NCBI GenBank assembly: GCA_009760855.2
Contig: WPIO01000003.1
Location: 8,268,001 to 8,332,000, forward strand
Direction: 5' to 3'
DNA: 64,000 nucleotides
Origin: Cristatella mucedo
Lineage: Eukaryota; Bryozoa; Phylactolaemata; Cristatellidae
Under the pieces are notes generated by a model. It was not told the DNA's origin. It ran no database searches and worked only from the letters and a program-made list of their open reading frames with translations. Numbering within the stretch: the first letter of the stretch is position 1; each line of letters starts with the position of its first letter. Positions 34,301-48,100 of this stretch are shown in pieces. The position numbers and the translations under genes were made by a program.

Positions 34301-37300
34301 TGACACGTCGTAGTTGGAGGCATCGGTCCCAACTTTAATTGGACATGTAAAGTAGCTTGAGGGTTAAGCCAAGAAAATATTTATACAATTGGTCCAACAA
34401 TTAAATATTTGTATAGGGTATCTTTTAAAAGACAAACATGCTAGAAATGGGATCTGAATTTCTGACGACTTCTACATAAAAAAAGGATTATGCAAACCGT
34501 GCCTAACACAGTCAGATGTGAACCAGAAGCAACATATGTGCAAATACAAAATCGACCGATAATTCTGGCGTCCTGATATACGACTAGAGCTTAACTTTGA
34601 ATTGTAAATTAAACTCTGATATGTGAAGTATTGGCCGAGTTGTGGAGTTACAGGGTACAAAGCTACTTTGAAAATGGAGCTTTTTAAAAGCCACGAGCAT
34701 GCACCTCAACAAGCTTCACCCATGTACCTTGATTTACCAATATTAATAATAATAATGCACTTGATAAAACGCCCTCAGAGAACTTAATCTCTTTCTAGGT
34801 GCTTTACATTTGCTGCAAAGTGAAATGCAATTGAATGATAAGTAAAATCATGCTTGAAAAACAAACAAAATGAATAATATGGTCAGGGGTGCCGTGCACA
34901 GGGTCAGAATGCAAATGTGGTTAGTGGCAGCATGCACAGTGTCAGCACGAATAAGCACGTGAAGGACGAATCACAGGGACCCACTAAATGCTGTCCTAAA
35001 TAGGTGTTTTTAAGTTCCTTTTAAATGTGGTCAGGTCAGGGGATGTTCTGACGCAGGAGGGAGTTCCAGGCTTTGGGAGCATACGAACTAAATGCACGGT
35101 CTCCAAAGGATTTAAGGTTTGTACGAGGTATTAGTAGACTGTTGGATTCCGAAAAGCGGGTGGTACGATGCTTGGCCTGATGGGGGAGTATGTCGGAGAG
35201 ATAGGCTGGAGCCATAGAATGAAGGGACCTAAAAGTGAGCAACAAAACCTTGAAGTCAATCCGTTGCTTGACTGGTAGCCAGTGCAGGTCGGCGAGAAGT
35301 GGAGTAATGTGGCAACTGCGAAGCTCACGGCAGACAAGCCTAGCTGCAGAGTTTTGCACCAGCTGCAATCGCCTGATCGCACATGCTGGTAGGCCAGTAA
35401 GCAGTGTTGCAGAAGTCGAGACGGGATGTCACGAATGCATGGACCAACTTGGACGTGGTATCCTTATCTAAACAAGCCCGAATTTTAGCAATGTTATGAA
35501 GCTGAAAATAGGCGGATTTGACTGTGGAGCTGATGTGGTCGTCTAACGAGAGGTCGCTTTGGAATATGACACCTAGATTTCGAGCTGATTCAACTGGAGA
35601 TGCTGGCAGAGCCAATTTTGAGAGACAGCCTTTCCAATCTCCGAATCACACTGGGTTTGCCCATAACTAGTAAGTTAGTTTTATCATCGTTTAGTTTTAG
35701 AAAATTTGCTGCCATCCATGTGAGGATGTCATCAATGCATGCAGCAAGTGAGTTGAGAGAATTCAAGATGCTCAAAGGCTGGGAGGGATCAAAGCAAAGG
35801 TACAACTGAGTGTCATCCGCATGGAAGTCAAAGCCTAGATTGTCTAGATAGAAGCCTAGATATCAAGGTTCAACAAGTTGGATAAGAGCGGCATATGATG
35901 TGGAGATCGGCAAATTTGTTGTTTTTAGATATGCTGCTTCTGGTTTACATCCTGGTTAGACTTGGTTTGCATAATCATTTTTCTATTATGTGGAAGTCGT
36001 CAGAGCTTTCGATCTCATTTCTAACATGTTTGTCATTTGAAAGGTACCCTGAATAAATATTTGATTGTCAGACTAATTTTATAAATATGTTCTTGACTTA
36101 CCCCTTGGGGGTCATTAGATTACCTAAATGCTATTCGAGACTACTTTGAATAGGCAGGCCGATGAGAAGAATGGAATAGCTCAGATGGTATTAAACGTGT
36201 TGGACCACCTGAGTACTTTTTATGATAAGGTCAATCTCCTTCCAGAAGTCTCTGAAGCAAACTTGGTTACTTACCGTGGCTATCGAAACGTCCCTATTCT
36301 ACTTACCACAATGGACAAGAAAGCAAGATAGTGATTGTACTTCAGTGCTAAAGCTGCAACTGACACTTGGCAAGTCAACCTGCTTGTCATGTCACGTTAC
36401 AATAACTCATAAGCAATCGTAGATTTTTATATGGCTACACTGGCTGCATACAATAACTTTGTCTTTGAGATCTCGGTGCCTCTCTCGGTGCCTGGTTTCC
36501 CTGCTTATCACGGGGTTACTATGCAGATTTGTTTGTCCTAGCTACTGAATAAGAGTTACAGCCAGTGCCTGCCCCTAGACCCAAGAGCTGTGCATTCATG
36601 CAGCTCCTTGCCTTTCCATCTCGTTTTGTGGGGCAGCTTGATGATTGGCAGCCTCGGCTGCATGCCACGCTCTGCTTGTAACAGCAGCCTTAAAGTTGTA
36701 TGCATTTTAAAGTGCTGCAGGTATTTGTCAATCAGGCTTTGTGGCTCCCTCAATCTTGCTGGCTTATTCTTGTATTGAACAGGGTATCTGCCTCAGCTGA
36801 AATGCTTTTAATCAATGCTGCTTGGTGGCCACTCACTCATGCTTTTTATAGCACTCTTACCGTGCTCATTTGCAGCCGTACATCTGATGTCTCGGAGCAG
36901 ACCAGTGCATCAGAAGGAGAGTCAGTAGATGTCACAGCATACGGTGAGTCTGTTATATCACTATCATGTTTTTCGGTACTATAGATTTACAATGTTGAGC
37001 TACATTGCATAGAGCTTAATCACATCTGTTCTCAACCTCCCTCTTTAGTTGCAATCCGGTTGCACGCAAATAATTCTCCTTGTATAGTGAGTGGTTCAAG
37101 CGACCAGTTATCAAATTTAGGTTTAGCTTAGCAGCGTAAACAGGTTCTGCCACAGCTGACTTGATATCATAATCTGTGCAGTCAGTTAAATCACCGCTAC
37201 CAAAACAATGCTGTTCTTTTAATTTGACGTGTCATATTCTCTATCATGCCAATAAATGAGCACTTGTAAGCAGAAGAATATGTCTGTCAGGTGCAGCAGC

Positions 37301-39048
37301 ACAAGTCACAGGGATGCCTCAAACCACCTGCTACTCATATCAATTATAAGTTTCTGCAATCCATCTCATAATGATGTGCCATTGCCCTAAGGCAAGGATG
37401 TGATTATCTTGCTTGACTGCAGCTCCAAGCTAAAAAGGAAGGGCTGCTAGATTGTTTGTTGACTTTTTCATACAGGGCTTATCAGTGCATATAGACTGCT
37501 TAGTGGTGTGAGTCTAATATCACGTTTTTTCGATAAGATTATTCAGGTAATTATTGGGTACCAGATATGTAGCTTCAGTTGAGATCATCAAGTTGTGTTG
37601 CTGATGCAAATTCAGCAGCATTTAGTCTTGTGTAATCCAAATCTCATGTTACCTGCCACGGCTTGGGCTACACTTGTCAGCTAAACGCCAATCTGTGTCC
37701 GAGTTTTCAATGCTAAGCCACTAATCTTAATCAAGGAAAAAACTACCGAAATTGGTATTAAGCTGAGTGGTCGGTCACTTCCTCGTTAGATTTATTTTAA
37801 AGGCTACTTGATGATTGCAACTTAAGCAGCAGCTGCGGCCTGGAATGCTTCATCCTACTTAGATTTCACAACTTATGGGTGATCGATCATGCAATACCCA
37901 TATGTTGTTGAGGCCGTCAGCTATGCCAACACAAGCTAGAAATTTGAATTTGCGATTTCTTTCCTCTTTCGTTGCAACACATTTTGTGCACGAAGTCTTA
38001 GTGACAGCTAGCTAGTTCCAATAGCCGTGGGCTTAAAACGAGTCAACGTGTCTGATCTTCAGCAGCAGACCAATAACTAAAGTATTTTACTTCTGTGTTA
38101 TGCAGAGCATTGTTCTAGTAGGGAGGCTGTTTGGTAACTGGTCAAAGCTAATATCCGGTATGCTTGTTGTTGTGAAAGCATGCCCAGCTCAAGCATTTCT
38201 ACTTTTTACAATGGATTCGTGGGCAGAACATTGTATAGTAGCCCTCTGGATTGTGAAATGCTTTTTCCCATATCTAAACCGGGATGTCAAAACATATTTA
38301 ACCAATGCGTTAGAGGCAGGCAGTTATGTGTTCATAATTAATCATGATGTATCTCTTGCTGTGTCACCAGGCTGTATTTATACAGGTTTTGTTAGGCTGA
38401 GTTGCTGGTTCCGGAACCAGTCAGCCAGCTGTTACTTGAAGCATGAATTAACAGGATCCGGGATTAACTTGAAGCATGGATTAACAGGATAGGATCTGGC
38501 AACAGAAGCTGGCTGCTGGCAGGTTTTCCAAACGTCGAAGTTCTGGTATGCTATCTAGTCCAATATGATCAGCATGTTTCCAGCACCAGAAGAGAGTGAG
38601 CTGGTGTGATAGGCTGTTGTTGACTAGGAGAATTGGTTGGTTAACAATTAGAAGCTCAGATAAAGGCTGCTTGCATTGAGATTCCACCACATAAGCAACT
38701 CTCTTGAGCATAACTTTCAAATGCTCAGACGACAGAGCCTTGTAGCTTGTAACTCACCTAGCCAGAAACTATCATTTGGATCTTCTCCCAGGAATTAAGG
38801 TCCTTGCTCTTCACGAGCCTTCTGCCGCTACATAAATAAGCTATCAAATCAGCTAATCTTTTGTATTTGCATAAATTTTGTGGTAACAATATTCCCATGT
38901 TTGCACGGTGCCGATTAATTAATGTTTTAGAGAAGTCTGAACCTGTGCACATACCTCAGCAAGAAGATTTTCCTCTGAATTGCATGGAGGTTACATTGGC
39001 ACAACCGAATGAAAATCGCTGTAAGTCAGCAAGTGTTAACAAAGGTGC

Positions 39049-39097
<49 letters not shown>

Positions 39098-42000
39098 TGT
39101 GTGCGTACACGTGTGCGTGCGTATGTGCTTGGGTGTGTGTGCGGCGCGTGTGCATGCGTGTGCATGTGCGTGCCTGTATGTGCATGCCATTTGCCTTAAT
39201 AATAATATATAATAATAATAATGTACTTGATAAAGCTCCCTCAGAGATCTTAATCTCTTTCTAGGCGCTTTACATTTGCTGCAAAGGGAAATGCAATTGA
39301 ATGATAAGTAAAATCATGCTTGAAAAACAAACAGTACTTCTAGAGCGCCTCTCATCTCGCCTGGGCATCACTGGCACTGCTCTGCAGTGGTTCAGGTCCT
39401 ATCTCAGTGGGAGACTCCAGAGTGTTGACGTGAATGGACAAAGATCATCTGAAGTACCTCTAAAATATGGAGTACCTCAGGGCTCTGTGCTAGGTCCGGT
39501 CCTTTTCACCGTTTATACTCTCCCTCTCGCTGATGTGATTGCCAAGCACAATCTAGGCTTTCACTTCTATGCGGATGACACTCAGTTGTACCTTTGCTTT
39601 GATCCCTCCCAGCCTTCGAGCACCTCAAATTCTCCCAACTCACTTGCTGCATGCATTGATGACATCCGATCATGGATGGCAGCAAATTTTCTAAAACTAA
39701 ACGATGATAAAACTAACTTACTAGTTATGGGCAAACCTAGTGTTATTCAGAAATTGGAAAGGCTGACTTTCAAAATTGGCTCTGCCAGCATATCTCCAGT
39801 TGCATCAGCTCGAAATCTAGGTGTCATATTCCAAAGCGACCTCTCGTTAGACGACCACATCAGCTCCACAGTCAAATCAGCCTATTTTCAGCTTCATAAC
39901 ATTGCTAAAATTAGGGCTTGTTTAGATAAGGATACCACGTCCAAGTTGGTCCATGCATTCGTGACATCTCGTCTCGACTTCTGCAACTCACTGCTTACTG
40001 GCCTACCAGCATGTGCGATCAGGCGATTGCAGCTGGTGCAAAACTCTGCAGCTAGGCTTGTCTGTCGTGAGCGTCGCAGTTGCCACATTACTCCACTTCT
40101 CGCCGACCTGCACTGGTTACCAGTCAAGCAACGGATTGACTTCAAGGTTTTGTCGCTCACTTTTAGGTCTCTTCATTCTATGGCTCCAGCCTATCTTTCA
40201 GAGATACTACCCCATCAGGCAAAGCATCGTACCACTCGCTTTTCGGAATCTAACAGTCTAGAAATACCTCGTACAAAGCTTAAATCCTTTGGAGACCGTG
40301 CATTTAGCTCGTATGCTCCCACAGCCTGGAACTCCCTCCCGACCTGCATCAGATCATCCCCTGACCTGACCACATTTAAAAGAAACTTAAAAACATACCT
40401 ATTTAGGACAGCATTTAGTGGGTCCTTGTGATTCGTCCTCGATGTGCTTATGCGTGCTGACACTGTTTATGCTGCCACTAACCACATTTGCATGCTGACC
40501 CAGTGCATGTAACCCCTAACCATGTTATTCATTTTGTTTGTTTTTCAAGCATGATTTTACTTACTATTCTATTGCGTATCACTTTGCAGCAAATGTAAAG
40601 CACCTAGAAAGAGATTAAGTTCTCTGAGGGCGCTTTATCAAGTGCAATATTATTATTATTATTAAACAAAATGAATAAAATGGTTAGGGGTGACGTGCAC
40701 AGGGTCAGAATGCAAATGTGGTTAGTGGCAGCATGCACAGTGTCAGCACGAATAAGCACGTGAAGGACGAATCACAGGGACCCCCTAAATGCTGTCCTAA
40801 ATAGGTGTGTTTTCAAGTTCCTTTTAAATGTGGTCAGGTCAGGGGATGTTCTGACGCAGGTCGGGAGGGAGTTCCAGGCTTTGGGAGCATACGAACTAGA
40901 TGCACGGTCTCCAAAGGATTTAAGGTTTGTACGAGGTATTGGTAGACTGTTGGATTCCGAAAAGTGGGTGGTACGATGCTTGGCCTGATGGGGGAGTATG
41001 TCGGAGAGATAGGCTGGAGCCATAGAATGAAGAGACCTAAAAGTGAGCGACAAAACCTTGAAGTCAATCCGTTGCTTGAATGGTAGCCAGTGCAGGTCGG
41101 CGAGAAGTGGAGTAATGTGGCAACTGCGACGCTCACGACAGACAAGCCTAGCTGCAGAGTTTTGCACCAGCTGCAATTGCCTGATCGCACATGCTGGTAG
41201 GCCAGTAAGCAGTGAGTTGCAGAAGTCGAGACGAGATGTCACGAATGCATGGACCAACTTGGACGTGGTATCCTTATCTAAACAAGCCCTAATTTTAGCA
41301 ATGTTATGAAGCTGAAAATAGGCGGATTTGACTGTGGAGCTGATGTGGTCGTCTAACGAGAGGTCGCTTTGGAATATGACACCTAGATTTCGAACTGATT
41401 CGACAGGAGATATGCTGGCAGAGCCAATTTTGAGAGACAGCCTTTCCAATCTCTGAATCACACTGTGTTTGCCCATAACTAGTAAGTTAGTTGTGTCATC
41501 GTTTAGTTTTAGAAAATTTGCTGCCATCCATGTGCGGATGTCATCAATGAATGCAGCAAGTGAGTTTAGAGAATTTGAGTTGCTCGAAAGCTGGGAGGGA
41601 TCAAAGCAAAGGCCTTCTACTGACAGCTGCAGATGTGAGCTCAGATGCTAGCCTGCTAGTCTGGTAGCCTCTAGTGTGGCGCTAGAGCCCTCTTGAATTG
41701 AGAGATCCCCTTTAAAGACTCGAATTTTTTCGGACATCTGTCGGTCGGCAATGTGCTCGAAGGGCTTTTTGGGGTTTTTTACTGGTCTATGCCAGCTGTC
41801 TGTATACTCTCTACTCCACCTATTCTCACTGTTCTCTGTTGAGTGTTTTTATCCTGTTTACAGTTTTTTTTGCAGTATACTATTTTTTATGAATTTTGAA
41901 AATAAAATAATATAGTTATTAATATTTGCGCATGGAACTGGAGAACCGCATCTTGACATCGAAAGAGCCGCATGCGGCTCGCGAGCTGCAGGTTGCAGAT

Positions 42001-42140
42001 CCCTGGTCTATGCAACAGCTTTCAACGCTCTACTAGAGAGCTCTTGGGTACCTATCATCCTACTTGAAGTGTGCAGCTGCTAACACGGCTCATTGTTCAG
42101 TGAGAGTTTCTATATGCCAAGTAAAGCGTGCACACACACA

Positions 42141-42175
<35 letters not shown>

Positions 42176-45100
42176 CCACTAGCAGCCATTGCTGTGTGAC
42201 TGTGTGAGCATAATTGGGCTCCCTGTACCATCAAGTGATTTATGGAATAAAGCAAAGGTTAAGTGATTTAACAGCCTCGTTTAAATGGCAGCAGAGGAGC
42301 CTTAATGGCTATTCGCCATGACCTGCATTGGGCAATAAGAAGTTTCCACTGCAGGACTCAATCCTGCGACAACCTGGGTCGTGTAGTGCGAAAAGCTTAC
42401 CCCTTGGCAAAGACCTGTGGGCATGCTGAGATCCAAGGGCATCTGGTCCATTTATAACTGATGTCGAAATTGCGATAATCGAAAATATTGTAATTAAAAT
42501 AGCCAGTGGCTCTTGATATTGAGGAACTCATATAACTTCTGATCCGAAAGAAAACATTGCTGTGGCAAGGCCAAGACCAGTCATTAATCATCGGAAAGAG
42601 CAAAGTTTGTGGAAAATTGGACCTGAGGTCCAAAATCTGCTTTATGCAGTGAAGAATGTGTGCTGGATTACTGGTGATGCTGTCACGATAGGCACCACTT
42701 TTGCAAGTAGATTTAATTTGGAGACTTAATACAATCGTATTTTCAGTCCTTGAGTAGAATGATGTGGGTGGAACTTATGCTATAATGACCTTTTTGGCTT
42801 AATGCTCCCATCCACGATCTTTGCCTTGCAAGAAAAGTCTAAATGTCTGGCTGTAGCTCAGGTGTTTAGCAGGCTCAGTTTCAGTGCAATTGTAATGCTC
42901 TGTTTGAACTCTGCTGGCAGTAGGACTTGTTGGAGGTCAATTGGCACCAGCCAACACTTTGTTGCCATCTGTGCCTATGAATGTAACGTGGGTACACGCC
43001 GTCAAACGTTCGGGAGCTTTATTTCCTGCAATCATGGACATGTACAGCAAAATTCATCCAACCGAAATCAGAAATAATGTAGCATCATATGGTAAAAGGT
43101 GGCAAGCAAGGCTGAACTCGAATTTCAAATTTCACTCTGGTACTAATAAGTATAAGCCGAGTTATGGAATGTACAAGGCATCAAGGTACGCTAAAAATGA
43201 AGCTGTTTAAAAGTCACATGAATGCACTTCAAAAAGCTTCACACATGGACCTCGATCTGCCAAGTTTAAAAAAGTTAGGTTAAAAGTCACATAGGATACA
43301 GAGATCGTTGAATATTTTAGTTGTAGATGCATTTCTTCCGGTTTACATCCATGTTAGGCTGGTTTGCATAATCATTTTTTTTATATGGAAGTCATCAGAA
43401 CTTCCGATCTCGTTTTAACATGTTTGTCTTTTGATAGGTACCATAAGCAAAATTTTGATTGTCGAACACATTTTATAAATATTGTTTTAGTTCTTCCTTA
43501 TCATAAAACGTGCACCCTTCGAATTGTACGTCGGAACTATGGTCTTCATTTGCCGAGTGGAAATAAGTTAGTGTGTACTTCCTCTGATTCGTGAGCACAT
43601 TTTTTCTCTGATACAGGTGATTTAGGTGATTGCTTGATCAATCCTCGTAGCTTGCTTCAGCTAAACGACAAGGCAATGCTTAATAAGGCCAAGCAACACT
43701 GGCAGTCCATGCCTGGGCATCCAAGTCCTTCTTGGTCGACTCATGATGGTCACTCTTCCACTCGGCTAATTACGGAAGAGGAGTGTCATCACCCAAATGA
43801 TACTATGCATGATAGTATAGTGGGAAGATTGATGGACGACGATATATCGCTGAACGTCACAAGATTCCATCAAAGCCCCGTGCATCCAGCCAGCGGGGAT
43901 GCTTCGTGGGCAGCTGGTACGCCCATAAGAAACTCATTGGTTGAGAAATTAGCAGCTGAGCAGGCGGTGAGTCACACGGTGACTGTTCCATGCCTCCTAC
44001 CTTTGTGTCACACTGAACAGAATGCTTCAGCCGGCTGGCTGGCTGTGTTTGGGTAGTGAATGACCCCACTCATTTGCAGATGTTTTCTGGCAGGGCATTG
44101 CCATAGGGCCGAGCTTGTGTCTGCCAGTTTCTAGTCGCACATATGTAGAAATAAGACATGCTGCTGGCTTTAGAGTCACCCCACCTGCCATGCATTTCTC
44201 TAGGATGCACAATTATATGTAGTGTTAATCTAATCTGCTAGCTCAGTGATCCTGGGAACTGAGAATTTCAGTAATAATAATAATAATGCATTTCATATAG
44301 CACCCTTGGAGAACTCAACCTCTTTCTACGCACTTTGCATTTGCTGCAAAGGAAGCATGATCAAATGGTTAGTGGTAGCATGCTCAATAAACAACAAGAA
44401 TAACATGGTTAGGGGTGACATGCACAGGTGAGCCTACCACTCAGTATGTGGCTAAATTGACATTAATATTGGCTTGCACGAAGAGTGAAATTGCGATGGA
44501 TAAAACTCGTGCTTATTTAAAAGTAGTTTTCGGGTAAAAAAAAACTTCCTCACAATTCCTTGACTGTTTAGTATGTACGAGCAATATGTGACACATGCAG
44601 AGCAAAACAGCTAGTGTGTTCTATAGACTCTTGATATATACCCACACTTGCGTAGTGTGTGCAGATATCCGGAATGGGGAGAGCCTAGCTTGTAAGTCGA
44701 GAATCTTAGCCTTGCAAAATATGTTCCCACAAAAGCCTTCTTATTGCAGCCGGTGTGCATTTTATCAGTCGAGCTGGTGAATGGAGCTTACTCTACTTTC
44801 AATGTAATGTGTATCCAAGCTGTAACTCCACAAAGCCACAGAGACTATGTGGGAGTTACACTGGAGAGCTTTCTGTAGCCCAATCAAAGCCTAAACTGTT
44901 TTCGGTACGTATTTGGTAGCCAAAAAACTTCATCTCACTCAACAAAGAGAAAGTGAGAAATATAGCTGAGTCGGGGGGGGGGGCAGTTGAGTTAGCAAGT
45001 AGCATCGAAGTAGCAGCTCAAGAATTTTGGAAAGGATGTGCCACAGTCGGCAGCAGGAGAGTAGATATCATTGCATAGGAATTGTTTTCCACAATCTAGG

Positions 45101-48100
45101 ACCTGCAGAACAAAAGCTTCTGTTGACAAAGGTCTTGAGCAGACGAATGGAGTAGCAATGTACTTCCATAGAGGACCTGAGAGCACGAGGAGGCTGAAGC
45201 TAATGAAGCAGTTCAGTTAGGTATGAAAGAGCCCAGCCGTAGCGATCATGGTTGCTCAGCGTAAGAACTTTAGTTGAGAACTCTGTATCAATTGATCAAC
45301 CGAAAGCCATCAAAGCTCCTTCAGCAAAGGAGGCACATGATGGTCATACCTCTGGAATTTATATACTAGCCCCACAGCCATCTTCATCACCAGCTGCAGT
45401 GGCCTAGTTTTCGGTAACCCAGCCAAAATGGACTTGCAATAATCTAACCGAGACAGACCAAGGAGCTAGTTAATTTTGTGCAAGCCACCGTGGAAAGCAG
45501 TCCCTAATCTTAGATAGGGATCAGACGTTACGGTAGATGTGGAAGCAGCCTTATTAACGAAGCTGTCCAGCCGCTCAAGCTCATTGTTGACGCTAAGGCT
45601 CTTCTGATTTTATATCAGTGAGACTATTGGATCAGCCAATGTTTTCTTTCACTATTATTTACAAGCACTGAAATTAGTAGTCCTTTAAGTGCCTTAGCTG
45701 CAATAGTAGAGTCCATTGCTACTCCCAGTTAGAACATTCTGCTCGAGTGGAAAGACTACTCCCAGTTAAAACATTCTGCCAAAGTGAAAAGATGTCGTGA
45801 AGAGTCGGCACGAAGCGTTTACACATTAAACAAAGCGCAGGGCTCAGCTGCAGACAGATTGTCGGGCTTGCTTTGTTTGCTCATAGCTCCGGAGTATTGC
45901 TGATCATGTGCTGCCGTTGGGCGAGTGAAGGACCAGGTGGTAATGTAGGATACGGCAGCTCGAGGCCGGCTGCCTATCTACACAGCAGTCCCCTGAACCA
46001 CAGCAGTCATCCTATCACCAACAAAGGCAGTTGCCCTTCGACTAGCTTGCATACCTAGCTTTTGACACGAGGGAGGGGACATCACAATGTGCCATGGATT
46101 TTGGACTGCTGAAAGCCATTCGGCCAAAGCCGTTAGGTTCTATGGTAGCATGGGAAGGCTCTGCTTTTGTAGCTGCTGTACTATATCTCGGTAGTACTAG
46201 ATGGGCTGACACAGTATCTGGCGAATGAAATGATTAATTAAAGTCTTAGTCGTAGAGCCGACGAAGTGACTGCTCCTTGAGCAGTGACTATTGATGGCAG
46301 TGGCGACTGCCACCTCATGCTAATGGTGACCATCCCTTCGCTCGGGCCTAACCTGCAAGGGGATGATCTGCAGCATTATCCATCGCTTGCTTCGTGCTGC
46401 TAGGAAGGACCAGACTAGGGAAAAAGCAGTGACAGGCTGAAGAAGCGTTAGTGATATGCTGTGGCAAAATTGCGTTAGTCATCACCTCTAAAACATGCAA
46501 TGGGGGAATCTTAGCATCAGTGTAGGATGGACCAGAGCAGCAAACATCTTACAACCGGCAAGCATGTCCCCGAAAAGCAGCATGATTCCGTTTAGCAGGT
46601 GGGGTCTACGACCCTCATCGTGGGTTCAAGTCCAGCCAAAGTTAATTATTTTTATGCCGACTATAAGTGGTTTGTTGATGCTAAGAGCTCTTCTGCTGTT
46701 ATATCAGTGAGACTACTGGATCGGCCAATCTTTTCTTTCACTATGATTTACAAGCACTAAAATTAGCAGTCCCTTAAATGCCTTAGCTGCAATAGTAGAG
46801 GCCATTGCTACTCCCAGTTGGAACCTTCTGCTAGAGTGGAAAGACGTTGTGAGGAGTCGGCACGAAGCATTCACTCATTAAACAAGGTCGCCCACAGGCA
46901 GCTTGTGGGTAGCCAGCTTACAGGATGTTTCCTCCTCAGGCAGCCTTGGGTAAGACCAGTGAAACCGGTCTTGGGGCTAGCAAAACCGGTTCCAAGCTTG
47001 CGAAACCAGCTGATCAGACCTAATATCATTCCTCTATACATAATCTTTCTGAAAAGCATGCTGCCGTTCCAGCTGATCGGTTTCCAGAATGAAAGAAGGA
47101 ACCATCGTGTAGTGTTTGAGGCAACGTGGCAGCCAAAGTGCTGACTTCACCCGGTGGCACACGGTAGATTTCTGCAAAGCCCGAGCTGTGCTCTTTCAAA
47201 TTGGGGTGGAGTAAAGAGTGTTTTTGATGCTGAAGCATATGGCAGAGTCCAGTCGCACTGGCTCTCTCAATGATCGTCCGCTGACGATTCGATCAAGCAC
47301 CGAGTTGCTTCCAAGCTCATCAGTACCCAGAAGCTCTCCGGCGTTGCAGGCACTAGGCGCGTAAACGTGCACACAATGAAGTTTGAAGCCAATATAAAAA
47401 TTTAGAAATGACAAGATCGTAATGTCTATGGTGTCATGTTATCATCCCAAGTCTAATTTTGAACACGGTCGATACCCAACCAGCCAGATACCATTTGTAC
47501 ATTTGCTCCTCATTGCAGCAGACCCCCTTGGCAGATGGTTTAAGAAAATTGTGTATGCCGATGAATACTTCTATTATATAATTTACAGTCACATCATAAG
47601 TGTCAAATAAATTTTAAGATTAGTTTATAAATTAAGAACGCCAAGATGGAATTGCTATGGCATGGGCAGTTGGTCAACTACACCTCATTAAATTTGGGCT
47701 TTTAGATTGGTCGTATGTTTGTTCTGGACACGGTATACAGTGCAGTCCTCTCTTCCCTAAGGAATGGAAAAGCTCAAGTACACGACGCATGAGACGCACT
47801 GCAGTTTGTGAGAAGGAGAGCACAACCTCGAATCATTGCTATTTCTGTTGCGCCTCGTCAGACCTCGTCGCTCCAGCTAACAGAGGGTAGTGTCCCGACT
47901 GGTATGAAATAGCAATCTAAGATGGTCACTAACAGATTCAGTGTTGGCCATCTGTTTTTTTTAAGTCAAAGCTTCCCTACTTTTTCTCTCATGTCCTCCA
48001 GTTGGCCTAGCTAAAAGCATACCATGCTGCTCAACACGACTGCACACACAGCACCCCGAGAGCACGGTCAGTGAGAGCGGAAAGGACTAGCCCAGGCTCC

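Noticed and set aside
39301-39335. Start of the 376-codon ORF at 39301 (MISKIMLEKQT...) as a real N-terminus
   Set aside because: The first eleven codons come from the antisense 3' end of the host LINE; the true LINE frame begins at the insertion border near 39333.
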